64,000 bases of DNA. It comes from Pseudidiomarina planktonica (GTDB lineage: Bacteria; Pseudomonadota; Gammaproteobacteria; Enterobacterales; Alteromonadaceae). Of the stretch, positions 25,423 to 34,984 are shown in pieces (position 1 is the stretch's first letter; each line of letters begins with the position of its first letter). The notes under the pieces are model-generated. The model saw only the letters and a list, made by a program, of their open reading frames with translations, did no database searches and was not told the DNA's origin. The stretch covers positions 51,346 to 115,345 of the forward strand of contig NZ_FXWH01000004.1 in the NCBI RefSeq assembly GCF_900177775.1. Direction: 5' to 3'. The translations under genes were made by a program, and so were the position numbers.

Positions 25423-26436
25423 TTAAACCGCCGCCAGTTCATCTAACGGCCAGCGCGGCCGGGTTTTAATGCTCAAATCGTTGGTTTCGCCAGCTAACAA
25501 ACGCTGCGCGCCAGCAAAAGCAATCATGGCACCGTTATCGGTACAAAACTCAGTGCGCGGAAAATACACAGCGCCACCACGTTTACTGAGTAATTCGTGC
25601 AACTTAATCCGCAGTTCTTTATTGGCGCTAACACCACCGGCCACTACCAGACGTTTTAGGCCTGTTTGCTCCAACGCGCGGCGACACTTAATCAATAAGG
25701 TGTCTACCACGGCATCCTGAAACGCCCGCGCTATATCAGCCCGTGTTTGAGCGTCATCGGCTTCAGTGGCAATAGTATTCGCCGTGTGTGTTTTCAGGCC
25801 ACTGAAGGAAAAATTCAAACCGGGCTTATCCGTCATTGGTCGTGGGAATTTATAACGATTTGCTACACCTTGTTCAGCTAAGGCAGCAAGGCGAGGCCCG
25901 CCAGGATAATCCAGCCCCATCAGCTTCGCCGTTTTGTCGAATGCTTCTCCGGCTGCGTCGTCTACCGACTCACCCAGCAACTTGTAGCGACCAATACCGT
26001 CAACCTGCACCAGTTGCGTGTGTCCGCCTGAAACCAATAGCGCCACAAACGGAAACTCAGGTGGGTTTTCTTCCAGCATCGGCGCCAGCAAGTGGCCTTC
26101 CATGTGATGCACAGCAAGCGCCGGAATTTGCCAGCCATAAGCCAGTGAGCGACCTATGCAGGCACCTACCAGTAATGCACCCACTAACCCTGGCCCGGCC
26201 GTGTAGGCAACGCCATCAATTTGGTCACTGGTTAACCCGGCGGCTTTAATAGTCGCCTCTACCATAGGAATAGTTTTACGAACGTGATCGCGCGATGCCA
26301 GCTCAGGAACCACGCCACCGTAGTCCGCATGCAGGGCTACTTGCGAATACAACTGGTGAGCCAACAATCCCTTGTCGGTATCGTAAATGGCTACGCCGGT
26401 TTCGTCACAGGAGGTTTCTATGCCTAGCACTCGCAT
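25423..26436 (-). CDS. tsaD: tRNA N6-threonylcarbamoyladenosine transferase subunit TsaD
   Basis: With TsaB and TsaE, transfers threonylcarbamoyl to A37 of ANN-decoding tRNAs. The ATG at 26436 gives 337 residues, identical in length to the E. coli protein, with the canonical start [23 protein letters not shown] at 26448 would add four residues, but the AGG then lies too close. ASKHA/Kae1 motifs include the metal histidines in [30 protein letters not shown] and [10 protein letters not shown]. The divergent rpsU partner usual in E. coli is absent. Confidence 0.97.
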   Translation of the reverse strand: MRVLGIETSCDETGVAIYDTDKGLLAHQLYSQVALHADYGGVVPELASRDHVRKTIPMVEATIKAAGLTSDQIDGVAYTAGPGLVGALLVGACIGRSLAYGWQIPALAVHHMEGHLLAPMLEENPPEFPFVALLVSGGHTQLVQVDGIGRYKLLGESVDDAAGEAFDKTAKLMGLDYPGGPRLAALAEQGVANRYKFPRPMTDKPGLNFSFSGLKTHTANTIATEADDAQTRADIARAFQDAVVDTLLIKCRRALEQTGLKRLVVAGGVSANKELRIKLHELLSKRGGAVYFPRTEFCTDNGAMIAFAGAQRLLAGETNDLSIKTRPRWPLDELAAV

Positions 26437-26480
26437 TTGCGCCAACACCTTTTGGAAGTTAAGAGTCGTTATTAAGGGGG

Positions 26481-27575
26481 TTATTCTAACTCAATTGCAG
26501 GTGCGCTTCCCAGCTCGCTTAAGGATAATTCTTGTTGATTAATAACCCGCCCGTCCACATCGCGGGTCGCTATGGTTACCAATGGGTCATCAGCAAGCCA
26601 AAACACTTCGACGGTGCCATAACGTGACTCTACACTCGGCCGGCCAGCTCGAAACGGGTTTGCCGGAATAAACCGGGCATTCTGATTGATGCTGCCAGGA
26701 GTAAGCTGCCACACGCCGTAGTCGGTAGCAGTAGAGTCATAACTTAAATCACCCCAGTGGGTTCCAGCGCCTACCAGAATAACGCCGTTGGCATTGGTGC
26801 GTTGCAATACCGCACGCAGTTTTTGCCGTTCATTGCCAAATAACGACCAAGTATCAAAGCCCTGCTCGCCCGCTAAAACAGGAATCGAACTGGCAATAAT
26901 TCGCACTGCTGCCGGCTGTTGCAACTGAGCTTCCAGCCATTGCCATTGCTTGTTGCCCAGCAACTTAGCACCGCTTTCGGCTTGCCAGGAACCGCGTTGA
27001 TGCCACCAGTAGTCAATTTGCCGTTGCCACCAGGACGCCCGCTTTAACGGCTGTCGATGCCAGCGAGTATCCAGCATTAAAATCTGTATTCGTCGCTCAC
27101 CTTGCCCCAAAAACATACTGCCGTACAAACCATCCTGGCGGTAATAGCGCTCGGTGTTGTAGGGCTCATTCCAGTATTCAATAAAGTGCTGACGAACTTC
27201 TGCCTTGTGCTTATGGGTATTATCTACGCGGCCGTTCAGGGCATAGTCGTATTCATTCCATACCGCCATAGTATAGGCGTTTTGGCGAATCAGCCGCAGT
27301 CCTCTGGAGCGTGACAAAATTTCATAGCCGTCGGTTAAATCTTCCAGATCATCGGCGTTCACGTCAATCATGTCGCCCATCATCAGAACTAAGTCAGGGT
27401 TAAAGCGACGAATGGGTTCCCACGCACGCTGGCGACGATCCGGTTCCACACAACAGGCAACAGCAACTCGCGTGTATTCTTTGATGGCGTCCTGTGCATT
27501 GGCAAGGCTGCCCAACTGCAAGGCAGCTAGCACACTAATTAAGCCTGTAATGACTCCAATCCTGACCGACTTCAC
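26481..27575 (-). CDS. Secreted PhoD-like metallophosphatase homologue with degenerate active site
   Basis: A 364-residue protein with a signal peptide ([20 protein letters not shown], cleavage near ANA-Q at residue 27). The fold is that of the alkaline phosphatase D / PhoD-like family: [38 protein letters not shown] and [11 protein letters not shown] align in order and spacing. The metal-site motifs have drifted: the family GDNIY is GDMID (67-71), WDDHDYG is WNEYDYA (106-112) and the SGD(R/V)H block is GAGTH (269-273). Activity is therefore doubtful or altered. It lies upstream of tsaD in the same direction. Confidence 0.78.
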   Translation of the reverse strand: MKSVRIGVITGLISVLAALQLGSLANAQDAIKEYTRVAVACCVEPDRRQRAWEPIRRFNPDLVLMMGDMIDVNADDLEDLTDGYEILSRSRGLRLIRQNAYTMAVWNEYDYALNGRVDNTHKHKAEVRQHFIEYWNEPYNTERYYRQDGLYGSMFLGQGERRIQILMLDTRWHRQPLKRASWWQRQIDYWWHQRGSWQAESGAKLLGNKQWQWLEAQLQQPAAVRIIASSIPVLAGEQGFDTWSLFGNERQKLRAVLQRTNANGVILVGAGTHWGDLSYDSTATDYGVWQLTPGSINQNARFIPANPFRAGRPSVESRYGTVEVFWLADDPLVTIATRDVDGRVINQQELSLSELGSAPAIELE

Positions 27576-27627
27576 GCAAAACCCTCGTTAGCTAACTGTT
27601 TTTTTATCGGCAAAAACGGGGAAAAAC

Positions 27628-28740
27628 TTAGTCCAAATCAACCGTCGCGCCGGCTAAAGTGTCACCCCCGCCTGGGTTTTCACCACTGAGCTTAACTTGC
27701 AGACGTAAATCATTCGGTGCGTCGGCATGACGCAACGCATCTTCAAGGGTGATTCGTTTGTTTTTATACAGCGCATACAGAGCTTGATCGAAAGTTTGCA
27801 TTCCCAGCTCTTTCGACTTCGCCATAATTTCTTTGATATCACCCATGTCGCCGGTTGCAATTTTCTCAGCAATAATCGGGCTATTTAATAAAATTTCGAT
27901 AGCAGCAACCCGTCCGCCACCGGCGCTTGGCAATAGTTGCTGCGCCACGATAGCGCGCAAGTTAAGTGACAAGTCAAACATCAACTTGCCAACTTTCTCT
28001 TTCGGCACCAAGTGCATAATCCGCTCAATGGCCTGATTAGCATTGTTGGCGTGCAAGGTTGCCACACACAGGTGTCCGGTTTCAGCGAAAGTAAGGGCAT
28101 ACTCCATTACTTCCTGAGACCGGATTTCACCCACCAGAATTACGTCCGGCGCCTGCCGCAGCGAGCTTTTTAGTGCTGACTCAAAGGATTCGGTGTCGGT
28201 GCCCACTTCACGCTGAGTGATCATGCAACCACCGTGCTCATGCACAAATTCAATTGGGTCTTCAATGGTAAGTATGTGGCCTTTGGAATGGTGATTACGA
28301 TGCCCCAGCAAGGCCGCCAACGACGTAGATTTACCGGTACCGGTGCCACCAACTACCAACACTAAGCCACGTTTGGCCATAATCACTTTGGTAAGTATGT
28401 CGGGTAGTCCCAAACTCTCAACACTGGGAATATCAGTCACTATGCGGCGAATCACCATGCCAGCTTGCTGACGCTGCCAAAATGCACTCACCCGAAAGCG
28501 GCCCACACCATCGCGGGAGATAGCGAAGTTAGCTTCTTGTTCGTCAGCAAACTGCTGCCGCTGTTTGTCGTTCATAGCCTGATGAGCCAGTTCCAGCGCT
28601 TGCTCGGCAGTAAGCTTGGTATCCGCTAATGGCGTTAGCTCGCCATCAACTTTTGCGCTTGGCGCCAAGCCCGCAGAAATAAATAAGTCGGAAGCATCGC
28701 GTGCTACCATTTGCTCCAGCAACTGATTTAACTGCATCAC
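27628..28740 (-). CDS. pilU: Type IV pilus retraction ATPase PilU
   Basis: A hexameric AAA ATPase that assists PilT in pulling back type IV pili. 370 residues. It has the N-terminal PAS-like domain, Walker A GGTGTGKSTSLA near 131-142, the Asp box region ILTIEDPIEFVHE, Walker B RQAPDVILVGEIR and the His box ATLHANNANQAIERI. LVVGGTGTGKST and QREVGTDTESFESAL are PilU-type. A longer acidic tail (from about 345) also matches PilU rather than PilT. It follows pilT by 44 bp, the usual operon. Confidence 0.95.
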   Translation of the reverse strand: MMQLNQLLEQMVARDASDLFISAGLAPSAKVDGELTPLADTKLTAEQALELAHQAMNDKQRQQFADEQEANFAISRDGVGRFRVSAFWQRQQAGMVIRRIVTDIPSVESLGLPDILTKVIMAKRGLVLVVGGTGTGKSTSLAALLGHRNHHSKGHILTIEDPIEFVHEHGGCMITQREVGTDTESFESALKSSLRQAPDVILVGEIRSQEVMEYALTFAETGHLCVATLHANNANQAIERIMHLVPKEKVGKLMFDLSLNLRAIVAQQLLPSAGGGRVAAIEILLNSPIIAEKIATGDMGDIKEIMAKSKELGMQTFDQALYALYKNKRITLEDALRHADAPNDLRLQVKLSGENPGGGDTLAGATVDLD

Positions 28741-28784
28741 CGCTCTCCTGTTTATTACTAATAACCTGGTGCTACACCGGGCCG

Positions 28785-29819
28785 TTAAAACGAGTCTTTA
28801 TGGTTAGCTCTGGTGCGAGCATCCTGGGTTGATATCACGCCTTTATTAACCAACTGCAGCAAGCTTTGATCCAGAGTTTGCATGCCATGTGCTGCGCCGG
28901 TTTGAATAGACGAATACATTTGCGCAATTTTATCCTCGCGGATCAGGTTTTTAATGGCTGAGGTTGCAATCATAATTTCGTGCGCAGCCACCCGGCCACC
29001 GCCAACACGCTTTATCAGCGCCTGACTAATAACTGCCCGCAACGATTCCGACAGCATGGAGCGCACCATTGATTTCTCATCGCCGGGGAATACATCCACA
29101 ATACGGTCTATGGTTTTAGGTGCGGAAGTCGTGTGCAGGGTGCCAAACACTAAATGACCAGTTTCAGCCGCAGTCATAGCCAGCCGAATGGTTTCCAGAT
29201 CACGCATTTCACCCACCAGAATCACATCCGGATCTTCCCGCAAGGCCGAGCGCAAAGCGGCATTAAAACTGCGCGTATCGCGATGCACTTCCCGCTGGTT
29301 AATCAGGCTTTGCTTGTTTTTGTGCACAAACTCGATCGGGTCTTCAATGGTCAGAATATGGTCATGCCGGTTTTCATTAATGTAATCCACCATGGCCGCC
29401 AGCGTAGTTGATTTACCTGAGCCGGTAGGCCCGGTTACCAGTACAAGTCCACGAGGATTGTTGGCGATATCTTTAAAAATATCCGGAGCGCCCAGTTGTT
29501 CTAAGGTCAATACGTCGTTGGGAATCGTTCTGAATACCGCAGCAGCGCCACGATTTTGAATAAAAGCATTAACCCGGAAACGCGCCATGTCGGGAACTTC
29601 AAATGAAAAATCACATTCCAGATTTTGTTCGTATTCCTTGCGCTGGCGATCATTCATGATGTCGTAAATTAACTCATGCACCTGCTTGTGATTCAGCGCC
29701 GGAATATTAATTTTACGAACCTCACCATCTACTCGAATCATTGGTGGTGAATCAGCCGACAAATGCAGGTCAGATGCGTTATGCTTTACGCTGAAAGCCA
29801 AAAGTTCGGTAATATCCAT
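28785..29819 (-). CDS. pilT: Type IV pilus retraction ATPase PilT
   Basis: The main motor for type IV pilus retraction (twitching, DNA uptake). 344 residues, as in Pseudomonas PilT. Walker A is GPTGSGKSTTLA near 130-141, the Asp box ILTIEDPIEFVHK, Walker B REDPDVILVGEMRD, and the His box FGTLHTTSAPKTIDRIVDVFP. The C-terminal AIRNLIRE retraction motif is present as AIKNLIRE near 288-295. It is divergent from yggS, the standard neighbour. Confidence 0.97.
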   Translation of the reverse strand: MDITELLAFSVKHNASDLHLSADSPPMIRVDGEVRKINIPALNHKQVHELIYDIMNDRQRKEYEQNLECDFSFEVPDMARFRVNAFIQNRGAAAVFRTIPNDVLTLEQLGAPDIFKDIANNPRGLVLVTGPTGSGKSTTLAAMVDYINENRHDHILTIEDPIEFVHKNKQSLINQREVHRDTRSFNAALRSALREDPDVILVGEMRDLETIRLAMTAAETGHLVFGTLHTTSAPKTIDRIVDVFPGDEKSMVRSMLSESLRAVISQALIKRVGGGRVAAHEIMIATSAIKNLIREDKIAQMYSSIQTGAAHGMQTLDQSLLQLVNKGVISTQDARTRANHKDSF

Positions 29820-29872
29820 AACTTATTCCTACACTGAATGGTTATATTAATTTTTTGGAGGAAAGTCGCACT

Positions 29873-30571
29873 ATGACGACCATCGCAACAAGTGTTGCAG
29901 ACAACATAGCACGGATTCAGCAGCAACTGCAGCAGGCGGCAGCTACAGCTAAACGTAATCCGAACTCGGTGCGTCTCATCGCTGTTAGTAAAACTAAACC
30001 GACAGCGCTCATAGAGCAAGCTTATCAGGCTGGCCAGCGCGACTTTGGCGAGAATTACGTGCAAGAAGGCGTTGATAAAATACAGCAGCTGTCAGGTTTA
30101 ACGGACATTTGCTGGCATTTCATTGGTCCGCTCCAGTCCAATAAAACCAAAGACGTTGCCGCGCATTTTGATTGGGTACAAAGCATTGACCGACTCAAAA
30201 TTGCCCGTCGCCTAAGTGATCAGCGCAGCCCTGACTTGCCACCGCTGCAAGTGCTTATTCAGGTAAATATTGACGACGAAACGACCAAGTCCGGGGTTTC
30301 AGAAGCAGAACTGATGCCGCTTGCCGAAGCTATTAACGCACTACCCAATATAGAGTTGCGGGGCCTTATGGCGATACCGGCCCCAGGTGCTGCAAGCGGT
30401 CAAACAACCAGCTTTGCCACCATGCACGGGTTGTTTTTAAAGTTACAAGCCCAATATAAACAAGTGGATACCTTATCAATGGGTATGAGCGACGATGTGG
30501 TTGCGGCTATTGAGCATGGCTCAACCATGGTTCGCATTGGTACCGCCATTTTTGGTGCGCGCTCTACCTGA
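29873..30571 (+). CDS. yggS: PLP homeostasis protein YggS (PipY family)
   Basis: A pyridoxal 5'-phosphate-binding, non-catalytic TIM-barrel protein that buffers PLP and affects amino-acid and B6 balance. The ATG at 29873 is preferred (232 residues); a TTG at 29855 would overlap the strong GGAGG ribosome-binding site at 29857-29861. Motifs are LIAVSKTKP with the PLP lysine near 41, FGENYVQEGVDKI, WHFIGPLQSNKTKD and SMGMSDDVVAAIEHGSTMVRIGTAIFG. It heads the yggS-proC-yggT cluster conserved in many bacteria. Confidence 0.95.
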   Translation: MTTIATSVADNIARIQQQLQQAAATAKRNPNSVRLIAVSKTKPTALIEQAYQAGQRDFGENYVQEGVDKIQQLSGLTDICWHFIGPLQSNKTKDVAAHFDWVQSIDRLKIARRLSDQRSPDLPPLQVLIQVNIDDETTKSGVSEAELMPLAEAINALPNIELRGLMAIPAPGAASGQTTSFATMHGLFLKLQAQYKQVDTLSMGMSDDVVAAIEHGSTMVRIGTAIFGARST

Positions 30572-30652
30572 CAAATTCATTACTGGTTTCGCACTTTGCG
30601 CAGTAGTTATTCTCTGGCGCGGCAAACTGGTTATTAAGACAAGGACTAATTT

Positions 30653-31477
30653 ATGAGTGATTATCGCAAAATTGCCTTTATCGGCGCGGGCAACATGACC
30701 CAGAGTATTGTCGGTGGCATGTGTCAAAGCGGATACCCTGCTGACCATATTTTCATTAGTAATCCCAGCCCCGAAAAGCTTGAAAAAATGTCTGCTAAAC
30801 ATGGTGTTACTACCAGCCAGAATAATGCTGAAGTAGCGGCTCAGGCTGACGTTATTGTGTTAGCGGTAAAACCTCAGTTAATGCAGGATGTGTGCGCGGC
30901 GTTGCGCAAAGAAGTCAGTGATTTAGCCAGTAAGCTTATTGTTACTATTGCCGCTGGTATTCGCATTGAAAAATACTACCAGTATCTGGGCGACGACATT
31001 CGCATGGTGCGCGTGATGCCAAACACCCCGTCATTGGTTGGTGAAGGTATGTCGGGTTTAGTAGCTGACAGCAAAGCTACCGATGACGACAAAGCTTATA
31101 TTGAAAAAGCCTTTAAAGGCGTGGGCGCCACCCAGTGGGTTAGCACCGAAGACGAACTTGATATTCTTGGCGCTGTTGCCGGTAGTGGCCCGGCGTATTT
31201 CTTTGAATTCATGGCCAGCTTACAAAAAGCTGCGGTGGAATTGGGTTACGACAGTGACAAAGCGCGTCAAATGGTGCAGCAAACCGCTTTAGGTGCGGCA
31301 AAAATGGCTATGAATAGCGATTTAGAGCTATCAGAACTAAGATCTCAGGTAACCAGTAAAGGTGGTTCTACCGCCAAGGGTGTTGAGGTTTATCAACAGG
31401 CCGACGTGGACGGCATTTCAGCGAAAGCTGTGAAAGCTGCCGTGACGCGCAACCAGGAAATGGCTAAACTGTTTTAA
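30653..31477 (+). CDS. proC: Pyrroline-5-carboxylate reductase
   Basis: Makes proline from pyrroline-5-carboxylate using NAD(P)H, the last step of proline synthesis. 274 residues. The Rossmann motif IAFIGAGNMTQSIVGGM is at the N-terminus, VKPQLMQDV near 75, RVMPNTPSLVGEGMSGL near 120 and the C-terminal dimer signature QVTSKGGSTAKGVEVYQQADVDG. It sits between yggS and yggT. With proB and proA at 40050-42421 the window holds the complete glutamate-to-proline route. Confidence 0.97.
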   Translation: MSDYRKIAFIGAGNMTQSIVGGMCQSGYPADHIFISNPSPEKLEKMSAKHGVTTSQNNAEVAAQADVIVLAVKPQLMQDVCAALRKEVSDLASKLIVTIAAGIRIEKYYQYLGDDIRMVRVMPNTPSLVGEGMSGLVADSKATDDDKAYIEKAFKGVGATQWVSTEDELDILGAVAGSGPAYFFEFMASLQKAAVELGYDSDKARQMVQQTALGAAKMAMNSDLELSELRSQVTSKGGSTAKGVEVYQQADVDGISAKAVKAAVTRNQEMAKLF

Positions 31478-31528
31478 GAACAGTTTACCCGCCGGGTTTT
31501 ATTTGAGCTTAACAAGGATTGCTAATCT

Positions 31529-32053
31529 ATGAATGCACTTAATTTTCTAATCACTATAGTGTTCGATTTAGCCCTGATGGTGATTATTTTACGGGTTTGG
31601 CTGCAAGCCTCTCGCGCTAATTTTTACAATCCGGTGAGCCAGTTTGTGGTGAAAGCCACTAACCCGTTGGTGTTGCCATTACGCCGTTTAATTCCCACCA
31701 TGGGTCGGCTGGACCTGGCAACCGTAGTGTTAGCGGTCATTGTTGGTATTTTAAAGCTGGTCGCACTGTATGCGGCCAGTGGCATGCCAATTCCATGGGT
31801 ACCGGTAATTATTTCCGGCGCCTTAGTAGCCTTAGGCGCATTCTTGCAACTGCTATTCTGGATCTTAATTATCAGAGCACTACTAAGTTGGTTTAGCCAG
31901 GGGCACAACCCAATGGAAATGATGCTGCAGCAGTTAACCGAACCAATGCTAGCACCAATCCGTCGCATTCTGCCGGCTATGGGTGGGCTTGATTTATCGG
32001 TGCTGGTACTGATTATTATTGTTCAGTTTGTTCGAATTCTGATTGGTGTTTAG
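31529..32053 (+). CDS. yggT: YggT family membrane protein
   Basis: A 174-residue inner-membrane protein made of two YggT repeats, each with two membrane segments. The repeat signature is visible twice: RVWLQASRANFYNPVSQFV...TNPLVLPLRRLIP and RALLSWFSQGHNPMEMMLQQLTEPMLAPIRRILP. Function is not firmly established; related proteins affect osmotic tolerance and plastid nucleoid or thylakoid organisation. It follows proC by 51 bp in the conserved yggS-proC-yggT order. Confidence 0.92.
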   Translation: MNALNFLITIVFDLALMVIILRVWLQASRANFYNPVSQFVVKATNPLVLPLRRLIPTMGRLDLATVVLAVIVGILKLVALYAASGMPIPWVPVIISGALVALGAFLQLLFWILIIRALLSWFSQGHNPMEMMLQQLTEPMLAPIRRILPAMGGLDLSVLVLIIIVQFVRILIGV

Positions 32054-32092
32054 CGGTTAAACAGCGGGTTTCAACATAAGGAAAGCCATGTC

Positions 32093-32521
32093 ATGCGTAC
32101 CTTCTTATTTGCGTTACTGATAAGCCTGACGCCCTTTGCTGCACAAGCGGAAACGCAACAACGGCTAGGGCCATGGGAGGTACATTACAGTGCTTTCCGC
32201 TCTACTTTTATAAAGCCAGAAATAGCGCGGCAATATGATCTGGAGCGCAGTCGTTATCTGGCAGTTATCAACATCTCGGTGCTGGCCGCAGAACAGGCTG
32301 GTAAGCCCGCGCAAAGTGTTGAGGTATCGGGTTATGCTACCAATGGTATCGGCAATAGGTTGCAGCTGGATTTTAGCGAAGTAAAAGAAGGTGAAGCTAT
32401 TTATTATTTAGCGCAAACAAGCTTCACCAATGTTGAGGTACTACGTTTTACTATTATCATTGCTGACGGCGAAAATAAGCAGGAACTGAAGTTTCAGCAG
32501 CGCTTCTATACCGACGAATAG
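32093..32521 (+). CDS. DUF4426 secreted protein
   Basis: A 142-residue protein with a cleavable signal peptide (MRTFLFALLISLTPFAAQA-E, cleavage near residue 19). The mature part is a small all-beta-looking domain with LGPWEVHYSAFRSTFIKPEIA and YYLAQTSFTNVEVLRFTI, matching the DUF4426 family that commonly follows yggT in marine gammaproteobacteria. Function unknown, probably periplasmic. The stop codon lies inside a 12-bp tandem direct repeat (see the repeat at 32510). Confidence 0.82.
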   Translation: MRTFLFALLISLTPFAAQAETQQRLGPWEVHYSAFRSTFIKPEIARQYDLERSRYLAVINISVLAAEQAGKPAQSVEVSGYATNGIGNRLQLDFSEVKEGEAIYYLAQTSFTNVEVLRFTIIIADGENKQELKFQQRFYTDE

Positions 32522-32534
32522 CACCGACGAATAG
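32510..32534. repeat. Tandem 12-bp direct repeat at the DUF4426 stop codon
   Basis: ACCGACGAATAG occurs at 32510-32521 and again at 32523-32534, one base apart. The first copy contains the stop codon of the DUF4426 gene and the second lies in the intergenic space. It looks like a recent small tandem duplication. Confidence 0.8.
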
Positions 32535-32543
32535 TAAGCCGAG

Positions 32544-34292
32544 TTAAGCCCCCGGGGTAGTTTCAGTAGTTAACGTTTTTACACCCACGCTAATGGTATT
32601 GCCCTGTTCATCCAGTTGCCGCACAGTTAGCAATACATGCCCTAATTGCAATTGGTCACCAACTACTACCCGACGGTGAAACTTGTAGGAAATATATTCA
32701 GCCAGAGTGCGCGCTGCCAGGCTGTCTTTTAACTCGCCCACCGGATAGAAACTGGCCACATCGGCCAGAGTTAAATCGGCATGCAGGGTAAAGTCACCGA
32801 AGAAGTCTTTCTCGCTCAATTGCGGTCCGCCGCCACCAGAAGCGAATACCCGACTAATAGCGACCATGTCGCTAACACGGGCTACCACCAACAATGCATC
32901 CCCTTCGGTCAGGCGCGGGTTTTCCTCAGGCTGAATCCAGCCTCCCTCCCGAATAATACCCACAAAGGATGTAGGTGCCGGTAAGCGTAATTCATCCCAG
33001 GTGTGATCGCAGGCCGGCGACAACCGATCAATATCGTATTCCCAAACTTCCAGGGCATCCCGGCTTGGAATGGCTTCCAGCGGCATGCGTTGCTTTGGCT
33101 CTGCCTCGGGCGGAACTTCCAGCCCTAACCAACGCGCCACCGGCGCAATAGACCACCCCTGTACCAATAACGAAACCAGTACCACGAAGAAGGCCACGTC
33201 AAAATACAGTTCTTGATTGGGTAAGCCGCTTAACCATGGAAACAACGCCAGAATAATAGGCACGGCCCCACGTAACCCAACCCAGCTAATAAATACTTGC
33301 TCACGCCACGGAAAGGAAAAAGGTAACAGGCAAACTACGGTAGCCAGCGGCCTGGCAATAAAAATCAGGATGAAAGCAACCGTGAGGGCTAACGGAGCAT
33401 GCTCAATAAGCTGTGAAGGGGTAACCAGTAGTCCCAAAATCAGGAACATCATGATTTGACTGAGCCACGCCAGACCATCCTGCACCTGCAGAATATGGAC
33501 TAGTTGCGGTAATCGCGCATTACCGATCATAAAGCCCATTAAATAAACGGCCAGAAAACCACTACCGTTTAACGAGGTGGTAGCTGCATAAATAATAATT
33601 GCCGCAGCCGCAGCCAACAGTGGGAAAAAGGTAAAGCTCAACGGAATTTTCCGCGCCATGATAATAAACAAGCGCCCGCCTATCCAACCACCCAGCAAAC
33701 CCAGCACCAGTTGCACAGCCACCTGGCCAACCAAGCCCAGCACACTGAGCTCCTGGCCAGTTACCAGCGCCATAGTAAGCGTCATGGTTAGAATTACAGC
33801 CATGGGGTCGTTGGTACCAGACTCTATTTCCAGCGTGGCGGCCACACGTTGTTTAATCTTCATGCCGCGCGACTGGAAAATACCAAATACCGCGGCCGCA
33901 TCGGTGGAACTGAGAATTGCGCCAATTAATAGCGCTGTGGCCCAGGGTAAATTAAACAGGTAAACAATACCGGCAGCCAGAATAGTACAAGTTAGCGCAA
34001 CCCCAACGGTTGCCAAACTCACCGCAGGCCACAGTGCCACCCGAAACCTGTCGGAGTGGGTGCGCATACCGCCATCAAATAGAATAATAACAAGTGCTGC
34101 AGAGCCTATTAAGAAGCTTATTTCGGGGCTATTGAACTCAATGCCAAGTACGCCCTCTTCACCAGCTAACATACCGATAACAAGGAAGGTAAGCAGAATA
34201 GGTGCGCCCAGCCGTGCCGATAGCACGCCAGCCAGAATACTAACCAGAAGCAGGGTTCCGAAAAGCAACATGATGCCGGTCATTTCGTCCAA
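32544..34292 (-). CDS. cvrA: Potassium/proton antiporter, CvrA/NhaP2 family
   Basis: A CPA1-family antiporter that exchanges K+ (and possibly Na+) for protons. 582 residues, close to E. coli CvrA (578). About 12 membrane segments span residues 1-400, with the transport motifs ILFDGGMRTH near 72-81, STDAAAVFGIF near 148 and ESGTNDPMAVIL near 176. Cytoplasmic regulatory parts follow: an RCK_C/TrkA_C domain (about 415-485) and a CorC/HlyC-like domain to the end. The start is probably TTG at 34292, with AAGGAG six bases upstream; an ATG at 34283 is the alternative. It is divergent from rdgB. Confidence 0.92.
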   Translation of the reverse strand: MDEMTGIMLLFGTLLLVSILAGVLSARLGAPILLTFLVIGMLAGEEGVLGIEFNSPEISFLIGSAALVIILFDGGMRTHSDRFRVALWPAVSLATVGVALTCTILAAGIVYLFNLPWATALLIGAILSSTDAAAVFGIFQSRGMKIKQRVAATLEIESGTNDPMAVILTMTLTMALVTGQELSVLGLVGQVAVQLVLGLLGGWIGGRLFIIMARKIPLSFTFFPLLAAAAAIIIYAATTSLNGSGFLAVYLMGFMIGNARLPQLVHILQVQDGLAWLSQIMMFLILGLLVTPSQLIEHAPLALTVAFILIFIARPLATVVCLLPFSFPWREQVFISWVGLRGAVPIILALFPWLSGLPNQELYFDVAFFVVLVSLLVQGWSIAPVARWLGLEVPPEAEPKQRMPLEAIPSRDALEVWEYDIDRLSPACDHTWDELRLPAPTSFVGIIREGGWIQPEENPRLTEGDALLVVARVSDMVAISRVFASGGGGPQLSEKDFFGDFTLHADLTLADVASFYPVGELKDSLAARTLAEYISYKFHRRVVVGDQLQLGHVLLTVRQLDEQGNTISVGVKTLTTETTPGA

Positions 34293-34386
34293 GTCTGACT
34301 CCTTGATGTTGGGCTTTGTGATAGGGCGTTCAGTTCATAAATGGTATCATAACCCATATTCATTACAGTAAGTGGATTAGAGATCT

Positions 34387-34983
34387 ATGCGTGAACTTGT
34401 TCTTGCTACGGGCAACCAGGGTAAAGTAAAAGAATTACAGAACTTGTTAGCCGCCGCAAACTGGCAGGTTAAACCGCAGTCGCACTGGCAATTACCGGAA
34501 GCAGAAGAAACCGGCACCACTTTTGTGGAGAACGCCATTATTAAAGCTCGCCACGCAGCCCGGTTAACCGGCTTGCCGGCTATTGCCGATGACTCAGGTT
34601 TAGCGGTATCGGCGCTCGGCGGTGCCCCTGGCGTTTACTCTGCGCGATATGCCGGCGCTGACGCCACCGACAACGACAATGTCACTAAACTACTTGATGC
34701 GCTAGCCAAGGTTCCTGAATCTGAACGCCAGGCCTGTTTTCATTGTGTGTTGGTTTACCTAGCTCATGCCGATGACCCAACACCGCTTATTTGTCACGGC
34801 CAGTGGCACGGCGAAATTGCCACAGCAACCTCAGGCAAGGGTGGTTTCGGTTACGACCCGGTATTTTTTGTGCAGTCTGACAATTGCACCGCGGCCGAGC
34901 TAGAGCCATCACGTAAACATGAACTCAGCCATCGTGGCCAAGCGTTACGGGAATTACTAAGCAAACTTGAGAGTCAGTCGTAA
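34387..34983 (+). CDS. rdgB: dITP/XTP pyrophosphatase (RdgB/HAM1)
   Basis: Removes deaminated purine nucleotides (dITP, XTP) to protect DNA. 198 residues, the E. coli length being 197. Signature blocks are [19 protein letters not shown] at the N-terminus, [14 protein letters not shown] near 46, [24 protein letters not shown] near 68-91, [12 protein letters not shown] near 155 and [11 protein letters not shown] near 178. It ends one base before the hemW start, so the two are a coupled pair, as in E. coli and many relatives. Confidence 0.97.
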   Translation: MRELVLATGNQGKVKELQNLLAAANWQVKPQSHWQLPEAEETGTTFVENAIIKARHAARLTGLPAIADDSGLAVSALGGAPGVYSARYAGADATDNDNVTKLLDALAKVPESERQACFHCVLVYLAHADDPTPLICHGQWHGEIATATSGKGGFGYDPVFFVQSDNCTAAELEPSRKHELSHRGQALRELLSKLESQS

Positions 34984-34984
34984 T

